Assembly: GCA_016202525.1 (NCBI GenBank)
Contig: JACQOM010000090.1
Coordinates: 1 to 6,692, forward strand
DNA: 6,692 nt
Source of the DNA: Chloroflexota bacterium
GTDB taxonomy: Bacteria > Chloroflexota > Dehalococcoidia > Dehalococcoidales > UBA2162
Direction: 5' to 3'
In this document: positions 1-6,047 of the stretch, in pieces
How the letters are laid out: the number at the start of each line of letters is the position of its first letter
How positions within the stretch are numbered: the stretch's first letter is position 1
Made by a program: the position numbers and the translations under genes
The notes under the pieces: generated by a model
Told to the model about the DNA's origin: nothing
Databases searched by the model: none
What the model saw: the letters and a program-made list of their open reading frames with translations, nothing else

Positions 1-21
1 CAGCTTAAATTAAGGGGGTAA
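1..21 (+). CDS. possible last codons of an upstream gene (etfB expected)
   Basis: Frame 1 reads Gln-Leu-Lys-Leu-Arg-Gly and stops at TAA 19-21, five bases before the etfA start. The ETF beta gene usually lies directly upstream of the alpha gene, and a short basic/leucine tail of this kind would suit it. The other two frames also stop within the first 13 bases, so the frame is not proven. The fragment is too short to identify. Confidence 0.25.
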   Translation, partial: QLKLRG

Positions 22-26
22 AACGG

Positions 27-1025
27 ATGTCTGATTACAAAGGGGTTCTGATTTACGGTGAGGTTACCGGAGGCAAACTTAGCTCTATTGCTAAAGAGTT
101 GCTGGGCTGTGGCAGAAAGATAGCGTCCGACCTCGGACAGCAATTAAGTGCGGTACTGGTCGGCAGCGGGGTAAGCGGTTTAGCCCAGGAAGCAATCGCC
201 TCCGGCGCTGATAAAGTATATGTCATCGATAACCCGCTACTTAAAGACTATCAGACGGAAACCTATGTGCCCGTTATGGAGAAGGTGGTTAAACAGGTAA
301 TGCCACAGGTCGTTCTGCTGGGACAGACCACCATCGGGCGCGACCTGGCACCCAGACTGGCCTTCAGGTTAGGCACCGCTGCCACTATGGACTGTGTAGC
401 TCTGTCCATCGACCCGGCTTCAAAACGGCTGTTACAGACCAAGCCGGTCTACGGAGGCAATGCCCAGGCCATCTTTACCTATGATTCCGACCCGCAAATA
501 GCGACGGTCAGAGCCAAAGTAATGTCACCCATGGAACCAGATGCGTCCAGAAAAGGAGAGGTTACTACTATCGACGCCAGCCTGGACCCGGCGACTATCA
601 AAACCAAGGTTCTGCAGCAGGTCAAAGAGGAAGTAACCGGAATCAAGCTGGAGGATGCGGCGGTAATCGTTAGCGGCGGTAGAGGCATCGGCGGGGCGGA
701 AGGTTTTAAACAACTGGCCGAACTGGCGGATGCACTGAAGGGCGCAGTAGGTGCCAGCCGACCGGCCTGTGATAGTGGCTGGATGCCAGAAACGGCACAG
801 GTCGGGCTGACCGGCAAGATTGTTACTCCTAACTTTTATCTGGCGGTAGGCATCTCTGGCTCGAGCCAGCACCTGGCTGGTTGCTCTAATGCCAAGACCA
901 TCGTCGCCATCAATAAAGACCCTGAGGCAAACATCTTCAAGGTCGCTCGCTATGGTATCGTTGCCGACTGGAAACAGGTGTTACCTGTCTTCACCAAGAA
1001 GGTCAAGGAACTTCTGGCTAAATAA
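27..1025 (+). CDS. etfA: electron transfer flavoprotein subunit alpha
   Basis: This is the FAD-carrying subunit of the soluble heterodimeric ETF, which passes electrons from acyl-CoA and other flavin dehydrogenases to a quinone reductase or, in some anaerobes, takes part in bifurcation. The 332 residues match the usual family length. Residues 1-200 are the alpha/beta N-terminal domain. Residues 210-330 are the FAD domain, with SGGRGIGG (216-223), [10 protein letters not shown] (243-252), QVGLTGK (258-264), [13 protein letters not shown] (273-285) and [11 protein letters not shown] (294-304), which cover the family signature. There is no N-terminal ferredoxin extension. The ATG at 27 follows AAGGGGG (12-18) with 8-base spacing. 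Some positions differ from the common pattern: QVGQTGK has Leu for the second Gln, GISGAIQH reads GISGSSQH, and ADYG reads ARYG (307-310). The partner beta subunit should lie just upstream, outside the window. A hairpin terminator follows at 1052-1094. Whether this ETF bifurcates cannot be told from alpha alone. Confidence 0.96.
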   Translation: MSDYKGVLIYGEVTGGKLSSIAKELLGCGRKIASDLGQQLSAVLVGSGVSGLAQEAIASGADKVYVIDNPLLKDYQTETYVPVMEKVVKQVMPQVVLLGQTTIGRDLAPRLAFRLGTAATMDCVALSIDPASKRLLQTKPVYGGNAQAIFTYDSDPQIATVRAKVMSPMEPDASRKGEVTTIDASLDPATIKTKVLQQVKEEVTGIKLEDAAVIVSGGRGIGGAEGFKQLAELADALKGAVGASRPACDSGWMPETAQVGLTGKIVTPNFYLAVGISGSSQHLAGCSNAKTIVAINKDPEANIFKVARYGIVADWKQVLPVFTKKVKELLAK

Positions 1026-1051
1026 AGTCAAGAACTCTGACAAGCAGTACC

Positions 1052-1094
1052 ACTGCCGAAGAGACGCTAGACCAAGTTAAGTCTTTTCGGCAGT
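1052..1094 (+). terminator. hairpin terminator between convergent etfA and EF-G genes
   Basis: Positions 1052-1065 (ACTGCCGAAGAGAC) and 1081-1094 (GTCTTTTCGGCAGT) form a 14-bp inverted repeat around a 15-base loop. The single non-Watson-Crick position is a G-U pair in the plus-strand RNA (an A-C mismatch in the minus-strand RNA). A T-rich run (TTTGCTTTT) follows on the plus side, so it should end etfA transcripts. On the minus strand the first arm lies inside the last codons of the EF-G gene and the second lies past its stop, without a T run, so termination there would be weaker. A smaller stem, GCAGT-ACC-ACTGC (1044-1056), overlaps the left arm and could compete with it. Confidence 0.72.
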
Positions 1095-3140
1095 TTGCTT
1101 TTCGGCAACAATCTTCTGGGTGATATGAGGCGGGGCATCCTGATAGTGGCTGAAGGTTACGGTGAAGCTCCCCTTACCCTGAGTTATCGATTTGAGGTCG
1201 ATAGCGTAGTTCTGCACCTCGGCTAATGGCACCTGAGCCTGAATAACGTTAATGCCATCCTCAGGAATCATCCCCTGCACCTGAGCCCGCTTGGAGTTGA
1301 GGTCGCCGATGATATCACCGGTATAATCTTCAGGGACACTAACGGCAATATTCATTATCGGTTCGAGAAGTACGGGCTGTGCCTGAGACAACCCCTTTTT
1401 GACTGCCCCGGCGCCTGCAATCTTGAAACATAGTTCCGTAGAATCGACCTGGTGAAAACTACCGTCGTAGACACTTATTCTGACATCGGTAACCGGGTAG
1501 TGAGCCAGAACCCCATCCAGGACCGCTTCATTGACGCCCTTCTCTACCGCCGGGATATAGTTTCTGGGGATGCGCCCCCCCACTACCTTATCGACAAATT
1601 CATGCCCACTGCCGCGAGGTAAAGGCTCCAGCTCCAGCATGACATGGCCATATTGTCCGTGACCACCGGTCTGTTTCTTGTGCTTATACTCAGCCTTGGT
1701 GGGAATAGTAATCGTTTCTTTATACGGGACTTTGGGCGTTTTCAGGTCGACACCCACCCCGAATTTACGAAGCATCTTCTCCGCAGCTACGGCAAGCTGG
1801 GTTTCACCAAGCCCGGACAGAATAGTCTCAGAGGTATCGCTATCCCGATGTAAGCGGAGGGTGGGGTCTTCTTCAACAAGCCGGGTCAAGGCGGCTCCCA
1901 GCTTATCCAGGTCAGCCTTGGTCCTGGGGTACACAGCCTGGCTGAAGATTGGCTCAGGAAAGGTAATTGGGACAAGTTTTACCGGCTTCTCACGGCTGGA
2001 CAGCGTGTCCCCGGTACCGGTGGCGTTTAATTTGGCTACCGCCCCCATATCTCCCATTCCAATCTGAGATACCGGTTGCTGAGTCTTACCCCTCATCATA
2101 AATAGCTGGCCGATACGCTCCGGCTCACCCCGCGTGGAGTTCCACACCTGAGAATTGCTGGTAAGCACTCCGCTAAAGACCCGTAAATAGGTAAGCTTGC
2201 CAACATAAGGGTCAGCCGCAGTCTTAAACACCAGACTAGCCAGCGGGCCGTTCTGGCTCGGCTCAACCATCTCTGGCTTGCCTGACTCTCCGATAATAGC
2301 CATACTCCGTCCCTTGGGCGATGGCAGGTAAGCAACAATGGCATCCAGCAGCAAGTTAACTCCGATATTCTGCATACCTGAACCAGCCAGTATTGGCACA
2401 ATGCAACCGGTCAGAATTGCCTGCCTCAAGCCGTTTTTAATTTCCTCGGGGCTGAGTTCACCCGTGCCTAGATACTTCTCCAGCAAACTATCATCACCTT
2501 CAGCCACCGCCTCAATCAGCTTGTCACGGAAAGATTTGGCCTGGGCCTGTAACGGTGCGGGAATTTCACCTTCTTCTCCCGCCGAACCGGAATAGCTCTT
2601 CATCGTCAGCAGGTCGATTACACCCTTAAAGTCCTGGTGGGCGCCAATGGGTAACTGCAACGGCCGGCATTTAGCCCCAAACTTGGACTGAATCTTTTCT
2701 ACCGTCCGGTAGAAATCGGCATTCTCACGGTCCATCTTGTTAACGAAGATAAGACGGGTCAGATTAGCCGCCTCACTATAGCCCCACATCTGCTCGGTGC
2801 CGACCTCGACGCCGGAGGCGGCGCAGACCAGAATAACGGCTCCTTCACTGACTCGTACGGATGCTTTGACCTCAGCAACAAAGTCGGAATAGCCGGGGGT
2901 ATCGAGCAGATTAATCTTATTACCTTTCCAATCGCAGGGGAGCATGCTCAGGCTGATGCTAATCTTGTGTTTTACTTCCGCCGGGTCATAGTCCGAGGTG
3001 GTGGTACCGTCGTCGACTTTACCCAGCCGTGTAATCGCCTTGGCGCAATAGAGCATAGCTTCTGATAAGGAAGTCTTACCGGCGCCATTATGAGACAATA
3101 GGACAAGATTACGAAGGCTGTCCAGTCCATGTTGTTCCAT
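1077..3140 (-). CDS. fusA2: elongation factor G-like translational GTPase (EF-G2 type)
   Basis: This cytoplasmic GTPase of 687 residues has all five EF-G domains. The G domain shows the P-loop SHNGAGKTS (16-24), switch I DYDPAEVKHKISI (50-62), DTPGY (80-84), NKMD (134-137) and GSGMQNIG (253-260). Domain II starts near 298, domain III near 388 (LSGLGETQL, 441-449) and domain IV near 478 (HKKQTGGHGQYGHV, 487-500). The domain IV tip keeps DGSFHQVDSTE (559-569). Domain V has LLEPIMNIAVSVPEDYTGDIIGDLN (591-615). Canonical EF-G has DTPGH; the Tyr at 84 and the Ser at 61 in place of the switch I Thr place it with EF-G2-type paralogues (compare mycobacterial FusA2), not with the housekeeping fusA. 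An intact domain IV argues for ribosome binding and against a pure tetracycline-protection role, but the function of this group is poorly defined. The ATG has AGGTG (3146-3150) five bases upstream, and a good promoter at 3176-3205. Lack of str-operon neighbours (rpsL, rpsG, tuf) also fits a paralogue. The symbol is by analogy. Confidence 0.9.
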   Translation of the reverse strand: MEQHGLDSLRNLVLLSHNGAGKTSLSEAMLYCAKAITRLGKVDDGTTTSDYDPAEVKHKISISLSMLPCDWKGNKINLLDTPGYSDFVAEVKASVRVSEGAVILVCAASGVEVGTEQMWGYSEAANLTRLIFVNKMDRENADFYRTVEKIQSKFGAKCRPLQLPIGAHQDFKGVIDLLTMKSYSGSAGEEGEIPAPLQAQAKSFRDKLIEAVAEGDDSLLEKYLGTGELSPEEIKNGLRQAILTGCIVPILAGSGMQNIGVNLLLDAIVAYLPSPKGRSMAIIGESGKPEMVEPSQNGPLASLVFKTAADPYVGKLTYLRVFSGVLTSNSQVWNSTRGEPERIGQLFMMRGKTQQPVSQIGMGDMGAVAKLNATGTGDTLSSREKPVKLVPITFPEPIFSQAVYPRTKADLDKLGAALTRLVEEDPTLRLHRDSDTSETILSGLGETQLAVAAEKMLRKFGVGVDLKTPKVPYKETITIPTKAEYKHKKQTGGHGQYGHVMLELEPLPRGSGHEFVDKVVGGRIPRNYIPAVEKGVNEAVLDGVLAHYPVTDVRISVYDGSFHQVDSTELCFKIAGAGAVKKGLSQAQPVLLEPIMNIAVSVPEDYTGDIIGDLNSKRAQVQGMIPEDGINVIQAQVPLAEVQNYAIDLKSITQGKGSFTVTFSHYQDAPPHITQKIVAEKQTAEKT

Positions 3141-3175
3141 GTCAACACCTGCCTTCCCGATTAATCAGTCTAATT

Positions 3176-3205
3176 ATTATACCCGCAGTCGGGCAGATAC
3201 GGCAA
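3176..3205 (-). promoter_or_regulatory. sigma70-type promoter of the EF-G-like gene
   Basis: On the minus strand a perfect TATAAT -10 box (3176-3181) is preceded by an 18-base spacer and TTGCCG (3200-3205), which matches four of six -35 positions. Transcription would start near 3168-3170, about 28 bases before the ATG at 3140. The spacer contains a small palindrome, CCCG-CAGT-CGGG (3182-3193), which could be an operator half or chance. The promoter implies that the EF-G gene can be transcribed independently of the genes upstream. Confidence 0.6.
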
Positions 3206-3282
3206 GTCACAGTGGCCAGGAGTGTAGCGACGAAGCAATCTCAAGATTGATACGGATTGCTTCGCCTTCGGCTCGCAATGAC
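3206..3282. repeat. dispersed-type palindromic repeat (REP/MITE-like)
   Basis: Perfect 10-bp arms CGAAGCAATC (3231-3240) and GATTGCTTCG (3255-3264) flank a 14-base centre. The outer ends GTCA (3206-3209) and TGAC (3279-3282) are also complementary. The right side ends in CTCGCAATGACA, the form I know from short intergenic palindromes in many environmental bacterial genomes. The left outer part (GTCACAGTGGCCAGGAG) is degenerate against the expected mirror image (roughly GTCATTGCGAGGAG), so this looks like an old copy. It fills most of the spacer between the SpoIIM stop and the EF-G promoter. Only one copy lies in this window, so its dispersed nature comes from memory of the motif and has not been counted. 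Confidence 0.6.
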
Positions 3283-3290
3283 ATCGCTAT

Positions 3291-3902
3291 TTACCGTAGC
3301 AGCAACGGAGTAATATATGTTTCAATGATAGCTGCCGGCACCAGCAAGATAAAGGCTAATATCAGATATTTTGAATTCTGTCTGAAATTGGACAACAGCA
3401 GACTTCTGCTCTCACCTCTGAACAGGACCCGCATCATGGCAGCGCCAAAGCTAAGAGAGGCCGCCTCACCAACGAAGAGAGCCGGGAGTTCAAAGATGGC
3501 GTGCGGCAATAAACCAGCCAGCAGATAACCGAGCGATTTCTCCTGAATTACGACAACCGATACAACGCCGAGAAGCCAGCCATTGAGCGTTAGCGCTATA
3601 ACTGGCACCAGCCAGAATAAGGGACTTAAGATAAAGCTAACCAGGATGGCTGAAACATTCTTAAAATAGATAAAAGCCAGGATAGACGGCTGAGGCAGCG
3701 GTGCCATGAAACCGGCCATTCTTTTGAGGGCAGATAAATCTTCAGCAAGCAGGGCCATAGTGCTGGACGATGTAGCCAGGCCGAATATCAGTCCGCCGCC
3801 GAACAGGAATATGGATAGAAAGAACCACTGTTTATATCTCATTGTCGTAACCGCTGAAAAACCACTTTCCGTGGTCGAGACATTATTCCACAGAAAGGCC
3901 AC
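3291..3902 (-). CDS. SpoIIM-family (stage II sporulation protein M) integral membrane protein
   Basis: This 203-residue inner-membrane protein belongs to the SpoIIM/DUF95 family. Hydrophobic segments lie at about 25-44, 82-104, 105-120, 125-147 and 178-199. The family hallmark LLPHAIFELPALFVGEAA (131-148) is plain, as is the preceding LNGWLLGVVS (106-115). In Bacillus the namesake acts in peptidoglycan remodelling during engulfment, but the family is widespread in non-sporulating bacteria, where its role is mostly unknown. Nothing nearby suggests sporulation. The start is uncertain: the GTG at 3902 has only a distant AAGGGA (3919-3924, 16 bases away). An in-frame ATG at 3842 would give 183 residues, still including the first membrane segment, but has no Shine-Dalgarno either. 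The nitroreductase stop is 24 bases upstream, so translation may be coupled and transcripts shared. Confidence 0.85.
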   Translation of the reverse strand: MAFLWNNVSTTESGFSAVTTMRYKQWFFLSIFLFGGGLIFGLATSSSTMALLAEDLSALKRMAGFMAPLPQPSILAFIYFKNVSAILVSFILSPLFWLVPVIALTLNGWLLGVVSVVVIQEKSLGYLLAGLLPHAIFELPALFVGEAASLSFGAAMMRVLFRGESRSLLLSNFRQNSKYLILAFILLVPAAIIETYITPLLLR

Positions 3903-3926
3903 TACGCCAGGCCGATAATCCCTTAG

Positions 3927-4484
3927 CTAAGCACCGTATTTATCATGGTAAACAATCTCAGCCAGCTCTTTTCTTGGCCGGGGACCGGGGTCCTGGTCAG
4001 GATAACCCAGCGGGGTCATTGCCACCACGCAAAAACCATCGGCGACTCCCAGGATAGCAGCGGCCTTCTTAGCATCGAAGCTGCCGACAATCACCGTACC
4101 CAGCCCCAGCGAATGTGCCGCCACCACCAGATTCTGCATCGCCAGGCCCACATCGAACATATACCAGTATTCACCCTTGTCAGTAGATGGCTGCCCCGTC
4201 TCGTTTGAGAAACCGGCCTTCCCCAGCTCGCCGCAAGCCACAATCACCACCGGTGCATTTGTTAGTGACTCGCGGGCCCGGTTCGTCGGGCTGTTGGTGG
4301 TGCCCGCCAGTTCGGCCTTTATCTTGCTATCACGTATCACGACAAATCGCCAGCACTGCCTGTTAGCCCAGGAAGGCGCCCAGCGGGCCGCCTCCAGGAC
4401 CATCTCCACAGTTTTGTCATCTACCGGCGTAGTTTTATACTGCCGGATACTCCTGCGGCCCTTAATTGCCTCCATAGTATCCAT
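3927..4484 (-). CDS. nitroreductase family protein (FMN-dependent oxidoreductase)
   Basis: This is a cytoplasmic flavoprotein of the nitroreductase fold, which normally forms FMN-binding dimers that reduce nitro compounds, quinones or other acceptors with NAD(P)H. The 185 residues are a typical length for the short form. FMN-contact motifs are visible: RRSIRQY (10-16), APSWANRQCWRF (36-47, where many relatives have APSxxNxQPW), the GLGTVIVGSFD stretch (127-137) and PLGYPDQ (158-164) near the C-terminus. There is no ferredoxin domain or BluB signature, and the substrate cannot be predicted. The ATG at 4484 is chosen because GGAGGG (4491-4496) sits six bases before it. A longer frame from an ATG at 4532 adds 16 residues that do not look like the family and lacks such a site. 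The SpoIIM gene follows 24 bases downstream. A 120-bp gap separates it from the upstream 94-residue gene. Confidence 0.92.
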   Translation of the reverse strand: MDTMEAIKGRRSIRQYKTTPVDDKTVEMVLEAARWAPSWANRQCWRFVVIRDSKIKAELAGTTNSPTNRARESLTNAPVVIVACGELGKAGFSNETGQPSTDKGEYWYMFDVGLAMQNLVVAAHSLGLGTVIVGSFDAKKAAAILGVADGFCVVAMTPLGYPDQDPGPRPRKELAEIVYHDKYGA

Positions 4485-4490
4485 TTTCTT

Positions 4491-4496
4491 CCCTCC
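4491..4496 (-). promoter_or_regulatory. Shine-Dalgarno site fixing the nitroreductase start
   Basis: On the minus strand GGAGGG lies six bases before the ATG at 4482-4484. It falls inside the 16-codon extension of the longer frame, so it favours the shorter protein. Confidence 0.75.
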
Positions 4497-4604
4497 AAAG
4501 ACGAGTTTTCGGTTACTGCTTCCTGGGCACATTTACCTAACTGAGAGACAAAAAGACAACCCGACCCATGTCAGGTCAATAATGAAGCCGACAGAGAACA
4601 GGGT

Positions 4605-4889
4605 TTAGGTTAAGATTAAAGAGAGCACGAAGAGAACGACCACCATGAGCGCAGCCAGAATGGCAATGGTCCGCAGTTCGGCAACTACATAGCCGTACTG
4701 AGCGGCCGTCGACTTTAACGCCGAGGCAGTTACCTTTGCCGGAGTGACCGGCTTTATAATCGAAGAAACAGGCTCATGTACTTGACCGGCTGCAGCCTGA
4801 GCCACTATGCCAGCCTGGCTTTCCTGACCTTCGAATCTCTTAATTGGGCGGGAGTATTTCTTTTTCTTAGAGTGTGATTTACCAGGCAT
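4605..4889 (-). CDS. small basic single-span membrane protein, function unknown
   Basis: I do not recognise a named family for these 94 residues. The N-terminus is strongly basic (PGKSHSKKKKYSRPIKR, residues 2-18). A polar, Ala/Val/Pro-rich linker spans about 19-58, followed by AAQYGYVVAELRTI (62-75) and one hydrophobic segment (about 75-93) that runs almost to the C-terminus. This is the layout of a tail-anchored protein with a cytoplasmic, possibly nucleic-acid- or ribosome-binding N-terminus. The YGYVVAELR segment before the membrane span recalls small Chloroflexota proteins I have seen with similar ends, but I cannot name a function. SecE was considered because of size and a single span, but its conserved amphipathic region is absent. 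The ATG at 4889 follows GGAG with eight-base spacing. It starts 41 bases after the xer stop, so co-transcription with xer is likely. Confidence 0.72.
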   Translation of the reverse strand: MPGKSHSKKKKYSRPIKRFEGQESQAGIVAQAAAGQVHEPVSSIIKPVTPAKVTASALKSTAAQYGYVVAELRTIAILAALMVVVLFVLSLILT

Positions 4890-4930
4890 ATTTCAAACTC
4901 CAAAACAGATTTTTTCTTCCCTGTGATATA

Positions 4931-5836
4931 TTACTTAGCTCGTGGGTGCGATTTCTCGTAGGTACGCCGGACATGTTCTGTCGTAAGATGGGTGTAAACC
5001 TGCGTGGTCGAGATATTGGCGTGACCCAACAATTCCTGGACCGACCTCAGGTCGGCTCCGCCACTCAGCATATGAGTGGCAAAGCTGTGCCGGAGAGTGT
5101 GCGGCGTAATCTGGGCATCCAGCCCGGCTGATTTGGCGTAGCCCTTCAATATCTGCCAGAATCCCTGTCTGGTCAATCTCTCGCCGCGGCGGTTCAGAAA
5201 CAGGGCTTTCTCACTATCGCTGCGGACAAGACGAGGACGAGTTTCTTTCAGATATTCGGCGACTGCCAGCGATGCCTGACGATAGATAGGAATTATACGC
5301 TCCTTGTGGCCCTTGCCGAAGCAGCGGACAAAATCGCCGGACAAATCGACATCACCCAGGTTCAAGGATATCAACTCGCTTACCCTCATGCCACTGGCAT
5401 AGAGCAACTCCAGCATCGCCCTGTCTCTTCTGGCTTCTGTCGCTGCTACCTTGGTCGGTTGCTCCAGCAAACGGCGCACCTGACTGACGGAAATCGGTTT
5501 AGGCAATAGCCTGCCGACATTGGGTGAACCCACATTCTCAGTGGGGTTTTCTTTCAGATTGCCTTCAGTCACCATGAAGTTAAAGAAAGACTTAGCCGCA
5601 GCTATTTTGCGGGCAACAGTGGTTGCTGCATAATTCCTTTCCTTAAGATTCAGTAGATAGCTCAAAATACCTTGCCGGTTAACGTTAGCCCATGCCGGCA
5701 TCACGCCCCGCTTAGCATCGTGCTCGGCAAAACTGGCCAATTGAGAAAGGTCATTACGATAAGCCGCCACCGTGTTGCCGGAAAAGCCCTTCTCCACGGT
5801 AAGATAAGTTAGAAAACGCTCGATATCTTCCTTCAC
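4931..5836 (-). CDS. xerD: site-specific tyrosine recombinase, XerC/XerD family
   Basis: Xer recombinases resolve chromosome dimers at dif, normally activated by FtsK at the division septum. The 301 residues are the family's usual length. Residues 1-90 form the SAM-like core-binding domain (FLTYLTVEKGFSGNTVAAYRNDL, 8-30). The catalytic domain follows, with every active-site residue present: Arg151 (ASGMRVSEL), Lys175 (GKGHKER), His246 and Arg249 (TPHTLRH), His272 (LLGHANISTTQ) and the nucleophile Tyr281 (QVYTHL). It ends in the typical HPRAK. The ELLYASGMRVSELISL stretch is more XerD-like, but XerC cannot be excluded, and the lineage may use a single enzyme. Two adjacent GTG codons (5837-5839 and 5834-5836) could start it. 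The second is preferred because GAGGAG (5842-5847) would be only two bases from the first. No integrase-type insertion or att site is seen, so this is a housekeeping Xer and not a phage integrase. Confidence 0.93.
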   Translation of the reverse strand: MKEDIERFLTYLTVEKGFSGNTVAAYRNDLSQLASFAEHDAKRGVMPAWANVNRQGILSYLLNLKERNYAATTVARKIAAAKSFFNFMVTEGNLKENPTENVGSPNVGRLLPKPISVSQVRRLLEQPTKVAATEARRDRAMLELLYASGMRVSELISLNLGDVDLSGDFVRCFGKGHKERIIPIYRQASLAVAEYLKETRPRLVRSDSEKALFLNRRGERLTRQGFWQILKGYAKSAGLDAQITPHTLRHSFATHMLSGGADLRSVQELLGHANISTTQVYTHLTTEHVRRTYEKSHPRAK

Positions 5837-5841
5837 CACGT

Positions 5842-5847
5842 CTCCTC
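5842..5847 (-). promoter_or_regulatory. Shine-Dalgarno site choosing between tandem GTG starts of xer
   Basis: GAGGAG on the minus strand is followed by ACGTGGTG. It is two bases from the first GTG and five from the second, so initiation at the second is more likely. The difference is one residue. Confidence 0.6.
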
Positions 5848-5910
5848 GCTGCTGATTAATCTAAGAGAATGCTGAAACCACCCCGCACCTTTTTAGCTTC
5901 AGTAGTTTCT

Positions 5911-5939
5911 ATTTTAACATAACTACAAATAAAAAACAG
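5911..5939 (-). promoter_or_regulatory. weak candidate promoter upstream of xer
   Basis: An AT-rich stretch in the 208-bp gap holds TAAAAT on the minus strand (5911-5916), five of six against TATAAT. At 17-base spacing the -35 position (5934-5939) reads CTGTTT, a poor match. A perfect 6-bp inverted repeat, GTAGTT (5902-5907) and AACTAC (5921-5926), brackets the -10 box and could be an operator. The next in-frame start is about 70 bases downstream. The evidence is the -10 box and AT content only. Confidence 0.33.
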
Positions 5940-6047
5940 CACCTTCTCTTATATCTACCGTATGCGGTTGACTGCCTGGCAGCAGACGCCAGAACAAAGC
6001 CATCTACCACAGGGGAAAGTTAATTTGTTTTCCCTCGGGTTCCGTTG

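Larger units (their letters stand above)
5840..6047. other. intergenic gap between radical-SAM gene and xer
   Basis: This 208-bp stretch has no convincing gene on either strand. It holds the candidate xer promoter (5911-5939) and a small hairpin, GGGAAA (6013-6018) with TTTCCC (6029-6034), just past the stop of the radical-SAM gene. That hairpin has a 10-base AT-rich loop but no T run after it on the minus strand, so it is not a convincing intrinsic terminator. The length and AT content suggest xer starts its own transcript. Confidence 0.5.

Noticed and set aside
479..872. Two open frames of 112 and 115 codons on the minus strand inside etfA
   Set aside because: They lie wholly within a well-conserved gene, overlap each other in different frames and resemble no protein; they are shadows.
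4485..4532. 16-residue N-terminal extension of the nitroreductase
   Set aside because: The strong GGAGGG site and family alignment begin at the ATG at 4484; the extension contains the ribosome site itself.
4605..4889. Small membrane protein as SecE
   Set aside because: Size and single span fit, but the conserved SecE amphipathic region before the span is missing, and the usual nusG/rplK neighbours are absent.
4931..5836. Xer protein as a phage or genomic-island integrase
   Set aside because: Length, HPRAK end and motif spacing fit housekeeping Xer, and there is no tRNA, att repeat or phage gene nearby.
5912..5939. A complete dif site upstream of xer
   Set aside because: Only one half-site resembles dif; the partner arm at six-base spacing matches at about four of eleven positions.
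6013..6034. GGGAAA/TTTCCC hairpin as terminator of the radical-SAM gene
   Set aside because: The stem is only six pairs, the loop is AT-rich and no T run follows on the minus strand.
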